A DNA stretch of 47,727 nt, taken from CAZPZZ01 sp964591245 (GTDB lineage Bacteria; Acidobacteriota; Vicinamibacteria; Vicinamibacterales; UBA8438). The notes beneath the pieces were generated by a model. The model saw nothing but the letters and a program-made list of their open reading frames with translations. It ran no database searches and had not been told where the DNA came from. Position numbers and translations under genes: made by a program. The stretch covers positions 1-47,727 of the forward strand of contig CAZPZZ010000011.1 in assembly GCA_964591245.1 (NCBI GenBank). The letters are read 5' to 3'. Positions 1-8,429 of the stretch are shown piece by piece (position 1 is the stretch's first letter; every line of letters begins with the position of its first letter).

Positions 1-599
1 GGCTTTGAGGGATCTGCCGTGATCTGAATGTGGGCGCAGTGGTGATAGCTGAACGCGCCAGGATTCATGTAGGCATGCTCAGCCATCCACTGAATGACCT
101 GAAGCGTGCATTTTTCACAGTTAATGTTCGGTAGTTGGATATCGGTTTCCCAGGGCTCAGGTAGCGAGCGACCTCGGGTTGGCGGAGTGTAGTGTGGGAA
201 CAGGCCATCCGCGAGTACCGGAATTTGCGCCGGCATCTCGACCATAGCCGACACGGACCATGGTCCCCTGTCGCTGGGGCGAGTCTTGGTCTCGGGGTCC
301 AGTGGCAACTCGGTAGGAGAGTTCACGGCGAGCGCCACGCGGTAGTGCCCCGGGTGGAAAATGGTCTCGTGAATCTTGAGATGCAGGGTTCCGCCGCCAA
401 CCGCGGTGGTGACGACGCCACTGGCCGTACCCCAATCCGTATTCGTACCACCACACGGTCCAGATTTCTGCGGATCGCCGAGGTCGTTCTCGATGATCCA
501 TGGTGCAGGCTCCAAGAGTTTGAAGTGTGCGTGCGTGACGGGCTGCAGGGCCAAACCCGAGGCACCGAGTACGAGCACTGATCGGGCGAAACGTGTCAT
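1..599 (-). CDS. LPMO-like secreted protein (SCE4755-type), 3' end outside window
   Basis: The frame is open from ATG 597-599 to the window edge, giving 199 codons with no stop. AAAGGA lies about 9 bases before the start. Residues 1-24 form a signal peptide whose likely cleavage (THA|H) leaves His25 as the first mature residue, as in lytic polysaccharide monooxygenases, where the N-terminal amine and imidazole bind copper. A second conserved block, FHPGHYRVAL (81-90), carries H82 and H85, candidates for the other brace histidine. Cysteines are at 49, 161 and 164, and an HHCAH cluster is at 186-190. The pattern matches what I recall of bacterial 'SCE4755 family polysaccharide monooxygenase-like' proteins; the substrate is unknown. 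The C-terminus is missing, so further domains cannot be excluded. Family assignment is from memory of motifs, not from a search. Confidence 0.8.
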   Translation of the reverse strand, partial: MTRFARSVLVLGASGLALQPVTHAHFKLLEPAPWIIENDLGDPQKSGPCGGTNTDWGTASGVVTTAVGGGTLHLKIHETIFHPGHYRVALAVNSPTELPLDPETKTRPSDRGPWSVSAMVEMPAQIPVLADGLFPHYTPPTRGRSLPEPWETDIQLPNINCEKCTLQVIQWMAEHAYMNPGAFSYHHCAHIQITADPSK

Positions 600-759
600 C
601 AGGATTCCTTTGCTACATGGCCAGATGGCTGAGTTTGGCTACACTTTAGCACGTTGAAAGCCGGGACTGAGGGCTGAAAAGCTGGTCGTGCTCCGTGACC
701 ACGGGAGGTTCACGGCCGTGTGGATGAACCATGGGCTCTCGCCTGGGCGCCAAACTGGT

Positions 760-1251
760 TCAGGAAAGGTGCTTGTTCAGGAAGCGCGTGTGGTCTGAAT
801 CTCCAACCACAAAGTCTTCAAATCCGAACCGTTCGTAGATACGCCGGGCGTGCAGGTTGCTGTTCTGTACTTCTAGTGTGATTTTGCAGCAGCCGCGACG
901 TGCCGCTTCGCGTTCTGCCGCCTGGAGCAGGCGGTGGCCGATACCTTGTCCACGCCGTTCAGGAATGACCGCAAGGTCATGGATGTTCAGGAGCGGCCGT
1001 GCTTGAAACGTCGAGAGTCCCACGAAACAGACGGCGACCCCGACTGCGCGAGCTCCGCGCATGGCGAGGAGGATGATGGTAGTGGGATGGTCCTGGAGCA
1101 TCGAGAGAAGACGTTCCCGTACCGCTGGTGAGAGCGGTGTGCCCCCACCAACTGGGTCGGAGGCGTACGAATCGAGCACCTCGATGATTCCTTGGGCATG
1201 GACCGGGTCGTCGAATCGGGCTTCGGTGATTGTGATATCGGCCATGATCAT
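760..1251 (-). CDS. GNAT-family N-acetyltransferase
   Basis: This 163-residue protein has the length and architecture of a single-domain GCN5-related acetyltransferase, which moves an acetyl group from acetyl-CoA to an amine. The acetyl-CoA binding motif A is clear: LAVIPERRGQGIG at about residues 93-105, with the R-x-x-G-x-G pyrophosphate loop. The C-terminal motif B segment (SNLHARRIYERFGF, 131-144) is typical. The substrate cannot be inferred. Two starts compete: ATG at 1251 and a second ATG two codons on (1245). It lies 160 bases downstream of the alternative-product LPMO-like gene start and 79 bases beyond the hydrolase stop, on the same strand, so it may be the last gene of a loose minus-strand run from the cupin. 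Confidence 0.88.
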   Translation of the reverse strand: MIMADITITEARFDDPVHAQGIIEVLDSYASDPVGGGTPLSPAVRERLLSMLQDHPTTIILLAMRGARAVGVAVCFVGLSTFQARPLLNIHDLAVIPERRGQGIGHRLLQAAEREAARRGCCKITLEVQNSNLHARRIYERFGFEDFVVGDSDHTRFLNKHLS

Positions 1252-1330
1252 CTTCTTGCGTCTCTCGAGAACCGAGTGCCGGTATGCAACGGGAAGAATG
1301 TTCTCTCGTGGGGTGCGACGGGGTCTGGAA

Positions 1331-2167
1331 TTAATTGAGTTGTCTCAGTGCCGTGAGGATCGCGGTGATCATCAGATCTCCGGCGACCAGCGCATAGTCG
1401 TTGTGGTTGGCGCCACCCACGACGATAAATTGTTTCTCCGCAGAGGCAGCCTCAAACAAGTGACGGCTCAGTTCAAGTGGAACGACCTGGTCGTCATCGC
1501 CTGCGATAACGAGCATCGGGCTTGTCACGCCAGGGACCGCGTCGATGGCGGCGAAGCGATCCTGAAGTAGCCAATCTACAGGGAGAAAAGGATAGTGAAT
1601 CTGTCCCACTTCGACGAGTGACGTGAATGGCGAGCGGACGACGAGCAAGGCAGGCGGAAATTGGGTGGCAAGGTTGATGGCGATTGCCGAGCCGAGTGAT
1701 TCACCAAAATAGACCAGCCGCGCCGCGTCGATGTCCGGCCGGCTTACTGCGTATCGACGAACGGCGCGGGCGTCGCGGTAAAGGCCCAGTTCAGTCGGAG
1801 ATCCGGCGTTGTCACCAAATCCGCGGTAGTCGAATAAGAGCACCTGGAGACCTGCCTTGTGGAGAGATGCCGCGAGAGGGGCGCGGAATGAGCGGTTTCC
1901 AGCATTGCCATTGAACACGATCACCGTGAACGGGTCTCGGGATGTTGCGCTGGGGAAGAACCAACCGTGGAGCGTCAAACCGTCGTCGGTGGGGAACTGA
2001 ACTTCTTCGACGAGAGGCTGTCCTGCACTATGGGGACTCGGTATCTCGCCGAAGGGGAGGTAGACGAGCCGGCGTTGGAAAAGCCATGCCAGAAGCATGA
2101 TGCTCGCAATGCCAATCAATCCAACAAGGATCACGGAAAGGAGGGGGCGCATGCCAACCTGTCTCAT
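1331..2167 (-). CDS. Membrane-anchored alpha/beta hydrolase (BEM46/ABHD13-like)
   Basis: The 278-residue protein starts with a hydrophobic helix (about 8-30), so it is probably anchored with its catalytic domain outside the cytoplasm. The alpha/beta hydrolase core is complete. The oxyanion strand is at VIVFNGNAGN (82-91), the nucleophile elbow is GESLGS with Ser157, the acid is Asp226 in GDDDQVVP, and the base is His255 in GANHNDY. The spacing matches the BEM46/ABHD13 group of serine hydrolases; the physiological ester or thioester is unknown. ATG at 2152 (MRPLL) is an alternative start. The gene begins 11 bases after the stop of the cupin gene, so the two are probably co-transcribed. Confidence 0.9.
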   Translation of the reverse strand: MRQVGMRPLLSVILVGLIGIASIMLLAWLFQRRLVYLPFGEIPSPHSAGQPLVEEVQFPTDDGLTLHGWFFPSATSRDPFTVIVFNGNAGNRSFRAPLAASLHKAGLQVLLFDYRGFGDNAGSPTELGLYRDARAVRRYAVSRPDIDAARLVYFGESLGSAIAINLATQFPPALLVVRSPFTSLVEVGQIHYPFLPVDWLLQDRFAAIDAVPGVTSPMLVIAGDDDQVVPLELSRHLFEAASAEKQFIVVGGANHNDYALVAGDLMITAILTALRQLN

Positions 2168-2178
2168 AAGGGTGAGGT

Positions 2179-2505
2179 CTACGGGGCCGGGGCGAGCACC
2201 GCGAGCACCAGAAGTCGGGTGGGCCCGGTGTTACGGATGCCGTGCGGGATGCCGTCTGGAGCGACCAGCATAATTCCAGCGCGCATCGAGACCTCCTCGT
2301 TTTCTAACAGGAATAGCCCCTCACCCTCGAGTACATGATAGACCTTGTCCATGCCGACATGGGCATGGAGCGCGTGCTCTTGTCCTGGCTCGAACGCATT
2401 GAGCCCGAGCAACATCCGATCGGAACGGAAGAGGGTGCTTTTGCCCATTTTATTGGGGGAATAGACAGCATGTGTTCGTGGGTCAATCGGAGTCGGATGA
2501 TTCAT
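2179..2505 (-). CDS. Small cupin-domain protein
   Basis: A 108-residue single cupin. Motif 1 is present as G41-x5-H47-A-H49, but the usual metal-binding Glu is replaced by Asp53 or Lys54 at the expected spacing. Motif 2 fits the consensus exactly: G77-x5-P83-x-G85-x2-H88-x3-N92. There is no signal peptide, so it is cytoplasmic. It probably binds a metal through His47, His49 and His88; the activity is unknown and small cupins of this type may be binding or isomerase proteins. It precedes the alpha/beta hydrolase by 11 bases in the same direction. Confidence 0.87.
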   Translation of the reverse strand: MNHPTPIDPRTHAVYSPNKMGKSTLFRSDRMLLGLNAFEPGQEHALHAHVGMDKVYHVLEGEGLFLLENEEVSMRAGIMLVAPDGIPHGIRNTGPTRLLVLAVLAPAP

Positions 2506-2582
2506 ACCTGTGATACTACTCCGAGGTCGGCATGGGGCAGGGGTAGTCCAGGCCGTGGCGGGCGAGTGGTCTTCTTCTTGCC

Positions 2583-2612
2583 GGCTGGTGGGGGTGGTGG
2601 TGGGAGCCAGCC
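2583..2612. terminator. GC-rich hairpin with G-tract loop, possible terminator of the ankyrin gene
   Basis: GGCTGG (2583-2588) can pair with CCAGCC (2607-2612). The 18-base loop on the plus strand is a run of G tracts (five G, then GG, GG and GGG). It lies 14 bases past the ankyrin stop. There is no T tail in either direction, so termination is a guess; a plus-strand G-quadruplex is an alternative. Confidence 0.3.
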
Positions 2613-2625
2613 GAGGAACCCCGCC

Positions 2626-3924
2626 TCAGCGAGAGGTCGACGTCAGCTGGCGCATGAGTTCGATCGTATGGGTTGGGGCTTCGAATTCTGCTTCCTCGAG
2701 TGGAGTACGTCCGTAGTGATCCTGAGCGTTGAGGTCTGCGCCGTGCGCGACCAGATATTCAACAATCGCGTCTTGACCGACGCGGATTGCGTCATGGAGG
2801 GCACTTGGAGTATCCGACGGATAGCGATTGATATCGAGACCAAGTTCGACGGTCAGCTGCACGGCTTCGAGATTCCGACTCCGTGTGGCCAACAGTACGG
2901 CTCCGGCACCTTCGTAGGTCTCGGCGGTTGGGTCTGCTCCGAGAGTGATGAGGGCGCGCATCATATTCACATCTCCAGCCTGCGCAGCCGTGAGAAACGG
3001 GGTGAGTGCACTTGTCGCCCGGATTGCTGAGGCCGCCCAACCGTCCCCTCGGGAAGTACGAGCGTGGATATCTGCGCCGCGCGCGACGAGTTCTTGCACG
3101 AGTTCGGTGTTTCCACGGGCGACGGCTTGGTGCAGCGGTGTGGCTCCCGTCTGGTCGCGCGCATTGACGTCGGCTCCTTCGGCGAGCAGCAGTCGGCTTA
3201 CGGAGTCACCGCCTTTGGCCAGCGCGACCATGAATGCAGTGCTACCGTCCGCTGCCGTGGCGTGAGGGTCCGCTCCTGCGACGAGGAGAGCCTGGGTGCT
3301 GGCTGGATCCTCGTGTTCGGCGGCGAAGAGAATGGGACGGTAGCCGTGGCTGGACTCTGCATCGACATCGGCGCCCGCATCAATGAGCAGCTGGGCAACG
3401 GCCGCATGGCCTTCGGCCACAGCCCACATCAATGCGGTTTGCCCCATCCGTGATTCGGCAACATTGACGTCGGCCTGGTGGTCGAGGAGCAGTTGGACGA
3501 CGTCGACGCTGCCGGCCCGAGCCGCCGCCAATAGCGGTGTGTCGCCGCTCCAGCGTGCGGCGTCAACTCGAGCGCCTGCGTCCAAAAGCAGTGCAGTGAT
3601 GGCAGGGTTGCCGTTGGTGCTGGCGGCCAGCAGTGGAGTTTCTCCGTTCTCATCGGCTTGATTGCTATCGGCCCCGGCTCGCAGCAAGGCTTCCACGATA
3701 CGAGGCGCATCGCGCAGCGCCGCCCACAAGAGAGGGGTGGAGCCGTCGGGGCGCGGGCTGTTGACGTCGACGCCTTGGGCAATGAGTCTTTCTACGTCTT
3801 GAGGGTTCCGCTGCTGGGTTGCGGCGAGGAGGTCGGCTTCGAGTGGGTTGCGCGTAGATTGAGCGAGCGGCATCGTGGCCAGCGCGAAGAAGATTACCAG
3901 CGCGGCCGCGCAGATCATTTGCAT
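2626..3924 (-). CDS. Exported ankyrin-repeat protein
   Basis: A 432-residue protein with a signal peptide (about 1-22, ending in PLAQS) followed by roughly eleven ankyrin repeats that fill the rest of the chain. Repeat cores such as GSTPLLWAA, GETPLLAAS, GDTPLLAAA, GATPLHQAV and GRTPLEEAE recur about every 33 residues, alternating with LLxxGADxNA-type turns. A degenerate stretch around residues 295-320 interrupts the regularity. Ankyrin arrays bind proteins; here the role is presumably in the periplasm or outside the cell, and no catalytic domain is visible. ATG at 3922-3924 is used; a second ATG two codons on is equally possible. It is divergent from the DUF1592 gene, with only 25 bases between the starts. 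Confidence 0.9.
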   Translation of the reverse strand: MQMICAAALVIFFALATMPLAQSTRNPLEADLLAATQQRNPQDVERLIAQGVDVNSPRPDGSTPLLWAALRDAPRIVEALLRAGADSNQADENGETPLLAASTNGNPAITALLLDAGARVDAARWSGDTPLLAAARAGSVDVVQLLLDHQADVNVAESRMGQTALMWAVAEGHAAVAQLLIDAGADVDAESSHGYRPILFAAEHEDPASTQALLVAGADPHATAADGSTAFMVALAKGGDSVSRLLLAEGADVNARDQTGATPLHQAVARGNTELVQELVARGADIHARTSRGDGWAASAIRATSALTPFLTAAQAGDVNMMRALITLGADPTAETYEGAGAVLLATRSRNLEAVQLTVELGLDINRYPSDTPSALHDAIRVGQDAIVEYLVAHGADLNAQDHYGRTPLEEAEFEAPTHTIELMRQLTSTSR

Positions 3925-3949
3925 GTGTCAATGCTAAACTTCCAGCACA
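3925..3949. promoter_or_regulatory. 25-base divergent start region, possibly leaderless in both directions
   Basis: Only 25 bases separate the ankyrin ATG (minus) and the DUF1592 GTG (plus). No Shine-Dalgarno sequence is visible for either. On the plus strand TAAACT (3935-3940) ends 9 bases before the GTG. On the minus strand TAGCAT ends 6 bases before the ATG. Both fit the loose TANNNT -10 pattern seen upstream of leaderless transcripts in other phyla. This is inference from spacing; the starts themselves could be misassigned. Confidence 0.3.
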
Positions 3950-6268
3950 GTGACCGGAAGACAAATCTGGAGAGTGGCGGTCGTCGTCGCAGGACTCTGT
4001 GGCGCAAACGGAATAGCGGACGGGGCAACGCAGGGTCAGTCCTCCGCTGTGGAAGATGGTGAGTTCGAGCGGACAGTCCAGCGCTATTGTCTCGGGTGTC
4101 ACAACGATCGCACGAGAACCGCTGGTCTTTCGCTGTCGGGCATTCGCGGCACCGACACGGATCCCGATCTTGAGGTGCTCGAGAAGGTCTTTCAGAAATT
4201 GCGGGCCGGGGAGATGCCACCGGCCGGACGGCCACGCCCGGATGGCGAGACCATTGCGAATCTTCTGTCGCGGTTAGAGCGTACGCTCGACCGGCAAGCA
4301 GAGGTCAGGCCGGATCCGGGGACGCCAGCTATCCACCGCCTGAACCGCGCCGAGTATCGAAACTCCGTCAGGGACCTGTTGCACATTGATCTCGACCATG
4401 ATCGCGATTTGCCTGCTGATGATGCCGGGTATGGGTTTGACAACATCGGTGACGTCCTGACGGTGTCACCGTTACATGTCGAGAAGTATGTCGCGGCGGC
4501 TCGGCGTATCAGTCGCCTGGTTGTTGGCACGCAAGTGCCCAGGCCCGTGGTGGAGCGTTACGAGGTGCCGCGTGGGAGGGGAGAAGAGGTTCTCGATCAC
4601 CTTCCACCGAATGAACGCGGGGGGATCTTCATCCGGCATTACTTCCCCTTCGACGCGGAGTACGCGATCACCATCCGCGTGCGCGGTCGTCGTGCGACCG
4701 GGATGCCGGCACCGCGTCTCGACCTTCGTTTGGATGGGGTACGAGTGCGGCTGTTCGATGCCGACTTTTCGGCGGAAGAGGCCAACCAAGGCACCCGAAA
4801 CTTCGAGTTCAGAATGCCGGTCGCTGCAGGGGAACACGAGTTGGGCGCAGGCTTTCTTACTGAATATGCACGGAGTGAGGGTGTAGCAAGTACAGATCCC
4901 AATGGCTTCACGGTGGATTATGTACTGATCAGTGGTCCCTTCGATGCACTAGGCCCTGGCGAGCCAGTGGCTCGGCGCCAGTTGTTTGTTTGTCGTCCGA
5001 ATTCGACAGGCGAGGAAGAGCCCTGCGCTCGACGTATTCTTGCTCGCGTGGCGGGCCGCGCCTACCGCCGTCCCGTGAAGTCCATCGATCTTGACGCGTT
5101 GATGGAGTTGTTTCGTCAGGGGCGGGCGGATGGAGGTCGGTTCGAGACGGGCGTCGAGATGGCATTGAGCGGAATACTCGTTTCGCCGAGTTTTTTGTTC
5201 CGCGTCGAGACCCCTCCTGCTGGTGCGGTTCCTGGTTCAGTGTATCCGCTCCCGGATCTCGACCTGGCCTCGCGCTTGTCGTTTTTTCTCTGGAGCAGCA
5301 TCCCCGATCCGGAGTTACTAGATGTGGCGACACAGGGGCGTTTGACCGAACCGGACGTCTTGTCTGAACAGATCACCAGGATGCTAGCTGATCCCAAAGC
5401 GGACGCGCTGGTGGATAACTTCGGTGGGCAATGGCTACACCTCCGTAACGTGGCTGGTTGGACGCCTGATCCCGAGCAGTTTCCTAATTTCGATGAGTCA
5501 CTCCGCTACGCGTTCCAACGAGAGACAGAACTGTTTGTCCAGCATGTTATTCGTGATGATCGGAGTGTCCTGGACCTGATCGACGGCGACTATACGTTCT
5601 TGAACGAGCGCCTCGCCGATTTCTATGGGATTGCGGGGGTTGAGGGAGGGTACTTTCGTCGCGTTACGATGGATGAGCGTAGCGGTCGCGGCGGCATTCT
5701 TACCCACGGCAGTGTGCTCATGGTGACGTCGTACCCGACGCGAACCTCGCCGGTGCTGCGTGGAAAGTGGGTCCTTGAGAACCTACTTGGTGCGCCTCCA
5801 CCGCCTCCACCGCCCGACGTTCCCCAGTTGGCGGACGATGCGAGCGCGTCGGCTGGGAGTCTCAGGGAGGCACTTGAGCAGCACCGTGCCAACCCAGCGT
5901 GCGCCGTGTGTCATGCCAGGCTCGACCCGTTAGGGTTCGCGCTGGAGAATTTCGATGCGATCGGTGCGTATCGACAGGAAGACCAGGGCCGTGCCGTCGA
6001 TGCGTCCGGAGCCTTGCCAGATGGGACGAGCGTGGACGGGCCGGCCGGTTTGCGGGCCGTGCTGCAATCCCGCCGGATAGAGTTTGTGGAGACGGTGGCT
6101 GAAAAATTGCTTACCTATGCGCTCGGGCGAGGGTTGACGCCGGCTGATCGTCCAGCGGTGCGCCACATCCGTCGGGAGATGGCGTCGCGCGACTATCGGT
6201 TTTCGGCGCTGGTCTCGGCTATTGTCGATAGCGTACCATTCAAGTCGAGGAGGGTCCCGGAGTCATGA
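3950..6268 (+). CDS. DUF1587/DUF1592/DUF1588/DUF1585 cytochrome-like exported protein
   Basis: A 772-residue exported protein of the multi-DUF family common in Planctomycetes and Acidobacteria. The signal peptide covers about 1-26. A cytochrome c heme motif CLGCH is at 47-51, in the usual N-terminal PSCyt-like region. DUF1587 follows at about 115-180 (IHRLNRAEYRNSVRDLL), then a beta-rich insert (about 215-330), DUF1595/DUF1592 (about 355-545), DUF1588 (about 575-690) with a second CxxCH (CAVCH, 651-655), and DUF1585 at the C-terminus. The biochemical role is not known; the heme motifs point to redox work in the periplasm. The start is GTG, without a clear ribosome site. The last codon overlaps the DUF1552 start by four bases, so translation is coupled. 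Confidence 0.93.
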   Translation: MTGRQIWRVAVVVAGLCGANGIADGATQGQSSAVEDGEFERTVQRYCLGCHNDRTRTAGLSLSGIRGTDTDPDLEVLEKVFQKLRAGEMPPAGRPRPDGETIANLLSRLERTLDRQAEVRPDPGTPAIHRLNRAEYRNSVRDLLHIDLDHDRDLPADDAGYGFDNIGDVLTVSPLHVEKYVAAARRISRLVVGTQVPRPVVERYEVPRGRGEEVLDHLPPNERGGIFIRHYFPFDAEYAITIRVRGRRATGMPAPRLDLRLDGVRVRLFDADFSAEEANQGTRNFEFRMPVAAGEHELGAGFLTEYARSEGVASTDPNGFTVDYVLISGPFDALGPGEPVARRQLFVCRPNSTGEEEPCARRILARVAGRAYRRPVKSIDLDALMELFRQGRADGGRFETGVEMALSGILVSPSFLFRVETPPAGAVPGSVYPLPDLDLASRLSFFLWSSIPDPELLDVATQGRLTEPDVLSEQITRMLADPKADALVDNFGGQWLHLRNVAGWTPDPEQFPNFDESLRYAFQRETELFVQHVIRDDRSVLDLIDGDYTFLNERLADFYGIAGVEGGYFRRVTMDERSGRGGILTHGSVLMVTSYPTRTSPVLRGKWVLENLLGAPPPPPPPDVPQLADDASASAGSLREALEQHRANPACAVCHARLDPLGFALENFDAIGAYRQEDQGRAVDASGALPDGTSVDGPAGLRAVLQSRRIEFVETVAEKLLTYALGRGLTPADRPAVRHIRREMASRDYRFSALVSAIVDSVPFKSRRVPES

Positions 6269-7608
6269 TCACGAGAGCAGCATTGCCCCGCCGAATGTTC
6301 CTGCGCGGTCTAGGCACCGCCGTCGCGCTGCCGTTCCTCGATGCCATGACACCGGCTTTTGCCGCGCCGCCGCCGCCGATTCGGCGCGTCGCGTTCGTGT
6401 ATACGGCGAACGGCGTGATTATGCGCGACTGGACGCCCGTTGCTGAGGGTGCAGGGTTTGCGTTCACCAAGACGTTACACCCTGTGGAGGCGTTTCGCGA
6501 TCAACTTCTCGTGTTGACTGGATTGACCCATCGCAACGGTGAGGCACTCGGGGACGGGGCCGGCGATCACGCGAGAGCCGGGGCGAGCTGGCTTACTGGG
6601 GTGCACCCGAAAAAGACGCAGGGTGCGGATATTCAGAACGGTCAATCTGTAGACCAGATGCTTGCCAAGACCATCGGCCGAAGTACACCCCTGCCGTCAT
6701 TGGAACTTGGGCTTCAGGATGTACGTATGGTTGGCGGCTGTGACTCTGGTTATAGCTGTGCCTACAGCAATACGGTGTCCTGGAGTTCACCCACGACCCC
6801 ATTGCCGTACGAAAATAATCCACGCCGCGTGTTCGAACGGCTCTTCGGGGACGGGGACACGACGGATCCGGCTGAACGGGCGACACGGGCGCGCCAGAAT
6901 CGAAGTCTCTTGGACTTTGTGCTTGAAGATGCCCATCGACTGCGTCCGGGGTTAGGGGCAAGTGACCAGAGGAAGCTGAACGACTACCTTGACTCGGTTC
7001 GTGAAGTAGAGCGACGTATTCAGAATAGTGAGCAACGTGATGGGGCGCAACTCGATCTACCGGCGTTGGCTCGTCCCGATGGGATTCCGCCAACATTTGA
7101 AGAGCACGTGGGGCTCATGTCGGATCTCATCGCTATTGCATTTCAAGCGGACCTGACACGGGTCGTTACGTTGATGTACAGCCGCGAAGGTGGGAACCGC
7201 ACTTACCGATCGATCGGCGTGCCGGACGCACATCATGGTTTGTCTCATCACCAAAATGATCCCGCGCGGATTGCCCGGTTACAGCTCATCGACCAACATC
7301 ACGTTGCAATGTTCGCCCGCTTCTTGGAGGCGTTGCAACGCGCCGAGGATGAGAATGGCACTCTCCTCGATCAGTCCATGGTTGTGTACGGCAGTAGTTT
7401 GAGTGACTCGAATGCGCACACCCATGACAACCTCCCTACGTTGATTGCGGGGGGCGGTGGCGGTCTGCTGCCAGGCGGGCGTCATCTCCGCTACGCCAAC
7501 GGCACGCCGATGACAAACCTGTTCCTTACCATGCTCGATCGTCTCGGGGTTCACCGCGAGGAGGTCGGGGATAGCACCGGTCAGATCGAACATCTCAGCG
7601 GCCTGTGA
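6265..7608 (+). CDS. DUF1552 Tat-exported protein
   Basis: A 447-residue protein with a twin-arginine signal (PRRMFLRGLGTAVALPF, residues 8-24, cleavage near AFAA at 34). The remainder matches the DUF1552 family, which resembles sulfatase/DUF1501-like folds in its motifs: FVYTANGV near the N-terminus, TGLTHRNG, DHARAGASWLTG, and VVYGSSLSDSNAHTHDNLP near residue 380. The Asp and His residues in these segments suggest metal binding, but no activity is established. DUF1552 genes are typically found directly after DUF1592 genes, as here, with an ATGA overlap. Tat export suggests that it folds, perhaps with a cofactor, before secretion. Confidence 0.93.
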   Translation: MITRAALPRRMFLRGLGTAVALPFLDAMTPAFAAPPPPIRRVAFVYTANGVIMRDWTPVAEGAGFAFTKTLHPVEAFRDQLLVLTGLTHRNGEALGDGAGDHARAGASWLTGVHPKKTQGADIQNGQSVDQMLAKTIGRSTPLPSLELGLQDVRMVGGCDSGYSCAYSNTVSWSSPTTPLPYENNPRRVFERLFGDGDTTDPAERATRARQNRSLLDFVLEDAHRLRPGLGASDQRKLNDYLDSVREVERRIQNSEQRDGAQLDLPALARPDGIPPTFEEHVGLMSDLIAIAFQADLTRVVTLMYSREGGNRTYRSIGVPDAHHGLSHHQNDPARIARLQLIDQHHVAMFARFLEALQRAEDENGTLLDQSMVVYGSSLSDSNAHTHDNLPTLIAGGGGGLLPGGRHLRYANGTPMTNLFLTMLDRLGVHREEVGDSTGQIEHLSGL

Positions 7609-8429
7609 GCACGTGTGTCTCTGCCGTGAGACCGAGGTCGCGGACGCTGGTGCTTGGCGCCGGGATGGCGCTGCTTGTTCTTGTTCTGCTGGTGACCGAC
7701 TGGTTTCCGGTGGACGTCGCAATAGAGACGCTTCGCCGTTGGGGAGAGTCAGGTGGACGTCTGGGGATGATTTGGGTGGGCGTGGGCTATGTCGTGCTCG
7801 CGCTTCTCTTTGTCCCCGGTGCGGTGCTGACCGCGCTGACGGGTACCATATATGGCGTTGGTTGGGGGGTAGTGGTTGTCGGCATCGCGACGTCTGTCGC
7901 TGACGCGGTTGCGTTTCTCGTGGCACGCTACCTGGCGCGACCGGCTGTGATGCGGTGGACGGACCGGAATTCGAGTTTCAAGAAGGTTGATCACGCGATC
8001 AGTCGAGGCGGGTGGCGGGTCGTCGCGCTCGTCAGATTGAATCCGACCATTCCATACAGTGCGAGCAACTATTTGTTCGGGGTAACGGGTGTACCGTTTC
8101 TCACGTTCATGATGTCTAGTGGCATTGCTACCCTCCCAGGCGCCCTGGTCTACCTGTATGTGGGACAGGTTGGTGCCGAGACGCTCGGAGGTAATGTGCG
8201 AACAGCTGTTGAGTTGAGCGTGCTCGCGGTGGGGCTTGTGATGACGATTGTGGCGGGAGTGTACGTATCCGTGCTGGCCCGTCGGGGATTGGCGGAGGCC
8301 GAGCAGGGACAGTGCCTGTATTTGTGGGACCTACCGGAAGCCGGCGTGTCGATCTCGGATGCCGCCGGCGACAAGAACAAAGCGCCATGCGAGGGCGCCG
8401 GTCAGGGGCCGTGTCGAGGTGTTGTCTAG
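7605..8429 (+). CDS. TVP38/TMEM64-type (DedA-like) membrane protein
   Basis: A 274-residue polytopic inner-membrane protein. A first helix is at about 15-32, then the TVP38/SNARE-associated domain runs from about 50 to 225: re-entrant-type segment FVPGAVLTALTGTIYG (about 68-83), a long helix with arginine (VARYLARP), and VVALVRLNPTIPYSASNYLFG (the family's R-x-x-P-x-x-P/N signature). The family is linked to lipid scrambling or undecaprenyl-phosphate/PE recycling; the substrate here is not known. The GTG start overlaps the DUF1552 stop (GTGA), so it is translationally coupled. A hydrophilic tail of about 45 residues after the last helix is unusual, and its coding end overlaps the next gene by 43 bases. 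Confidence 0.9.
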   Translation: MSTCVSAVRPRSRTLVLGAGMALLVLVLLVTDWFPVDVAIETLRRWGESGGRLGMIWVGVGYVVLALLFVPGAVLTALTGTIYGVGWGVVVVGIATSVADAVAFLVARYLARPAVMRWTDRNSSFKKVDHAISRGGWRVVALVRLNPTIPYSASNYLFGVTGVPFLTFMMSSGIATLPGALVYLYVGQVGAETLGGNVRTAVELSVLAVGLVMTIVAGVYVSVLARRGLAEAEQGQCLYLWDLPEAGVSISDAAGDKNKAPCEGAGQGPCRGVV

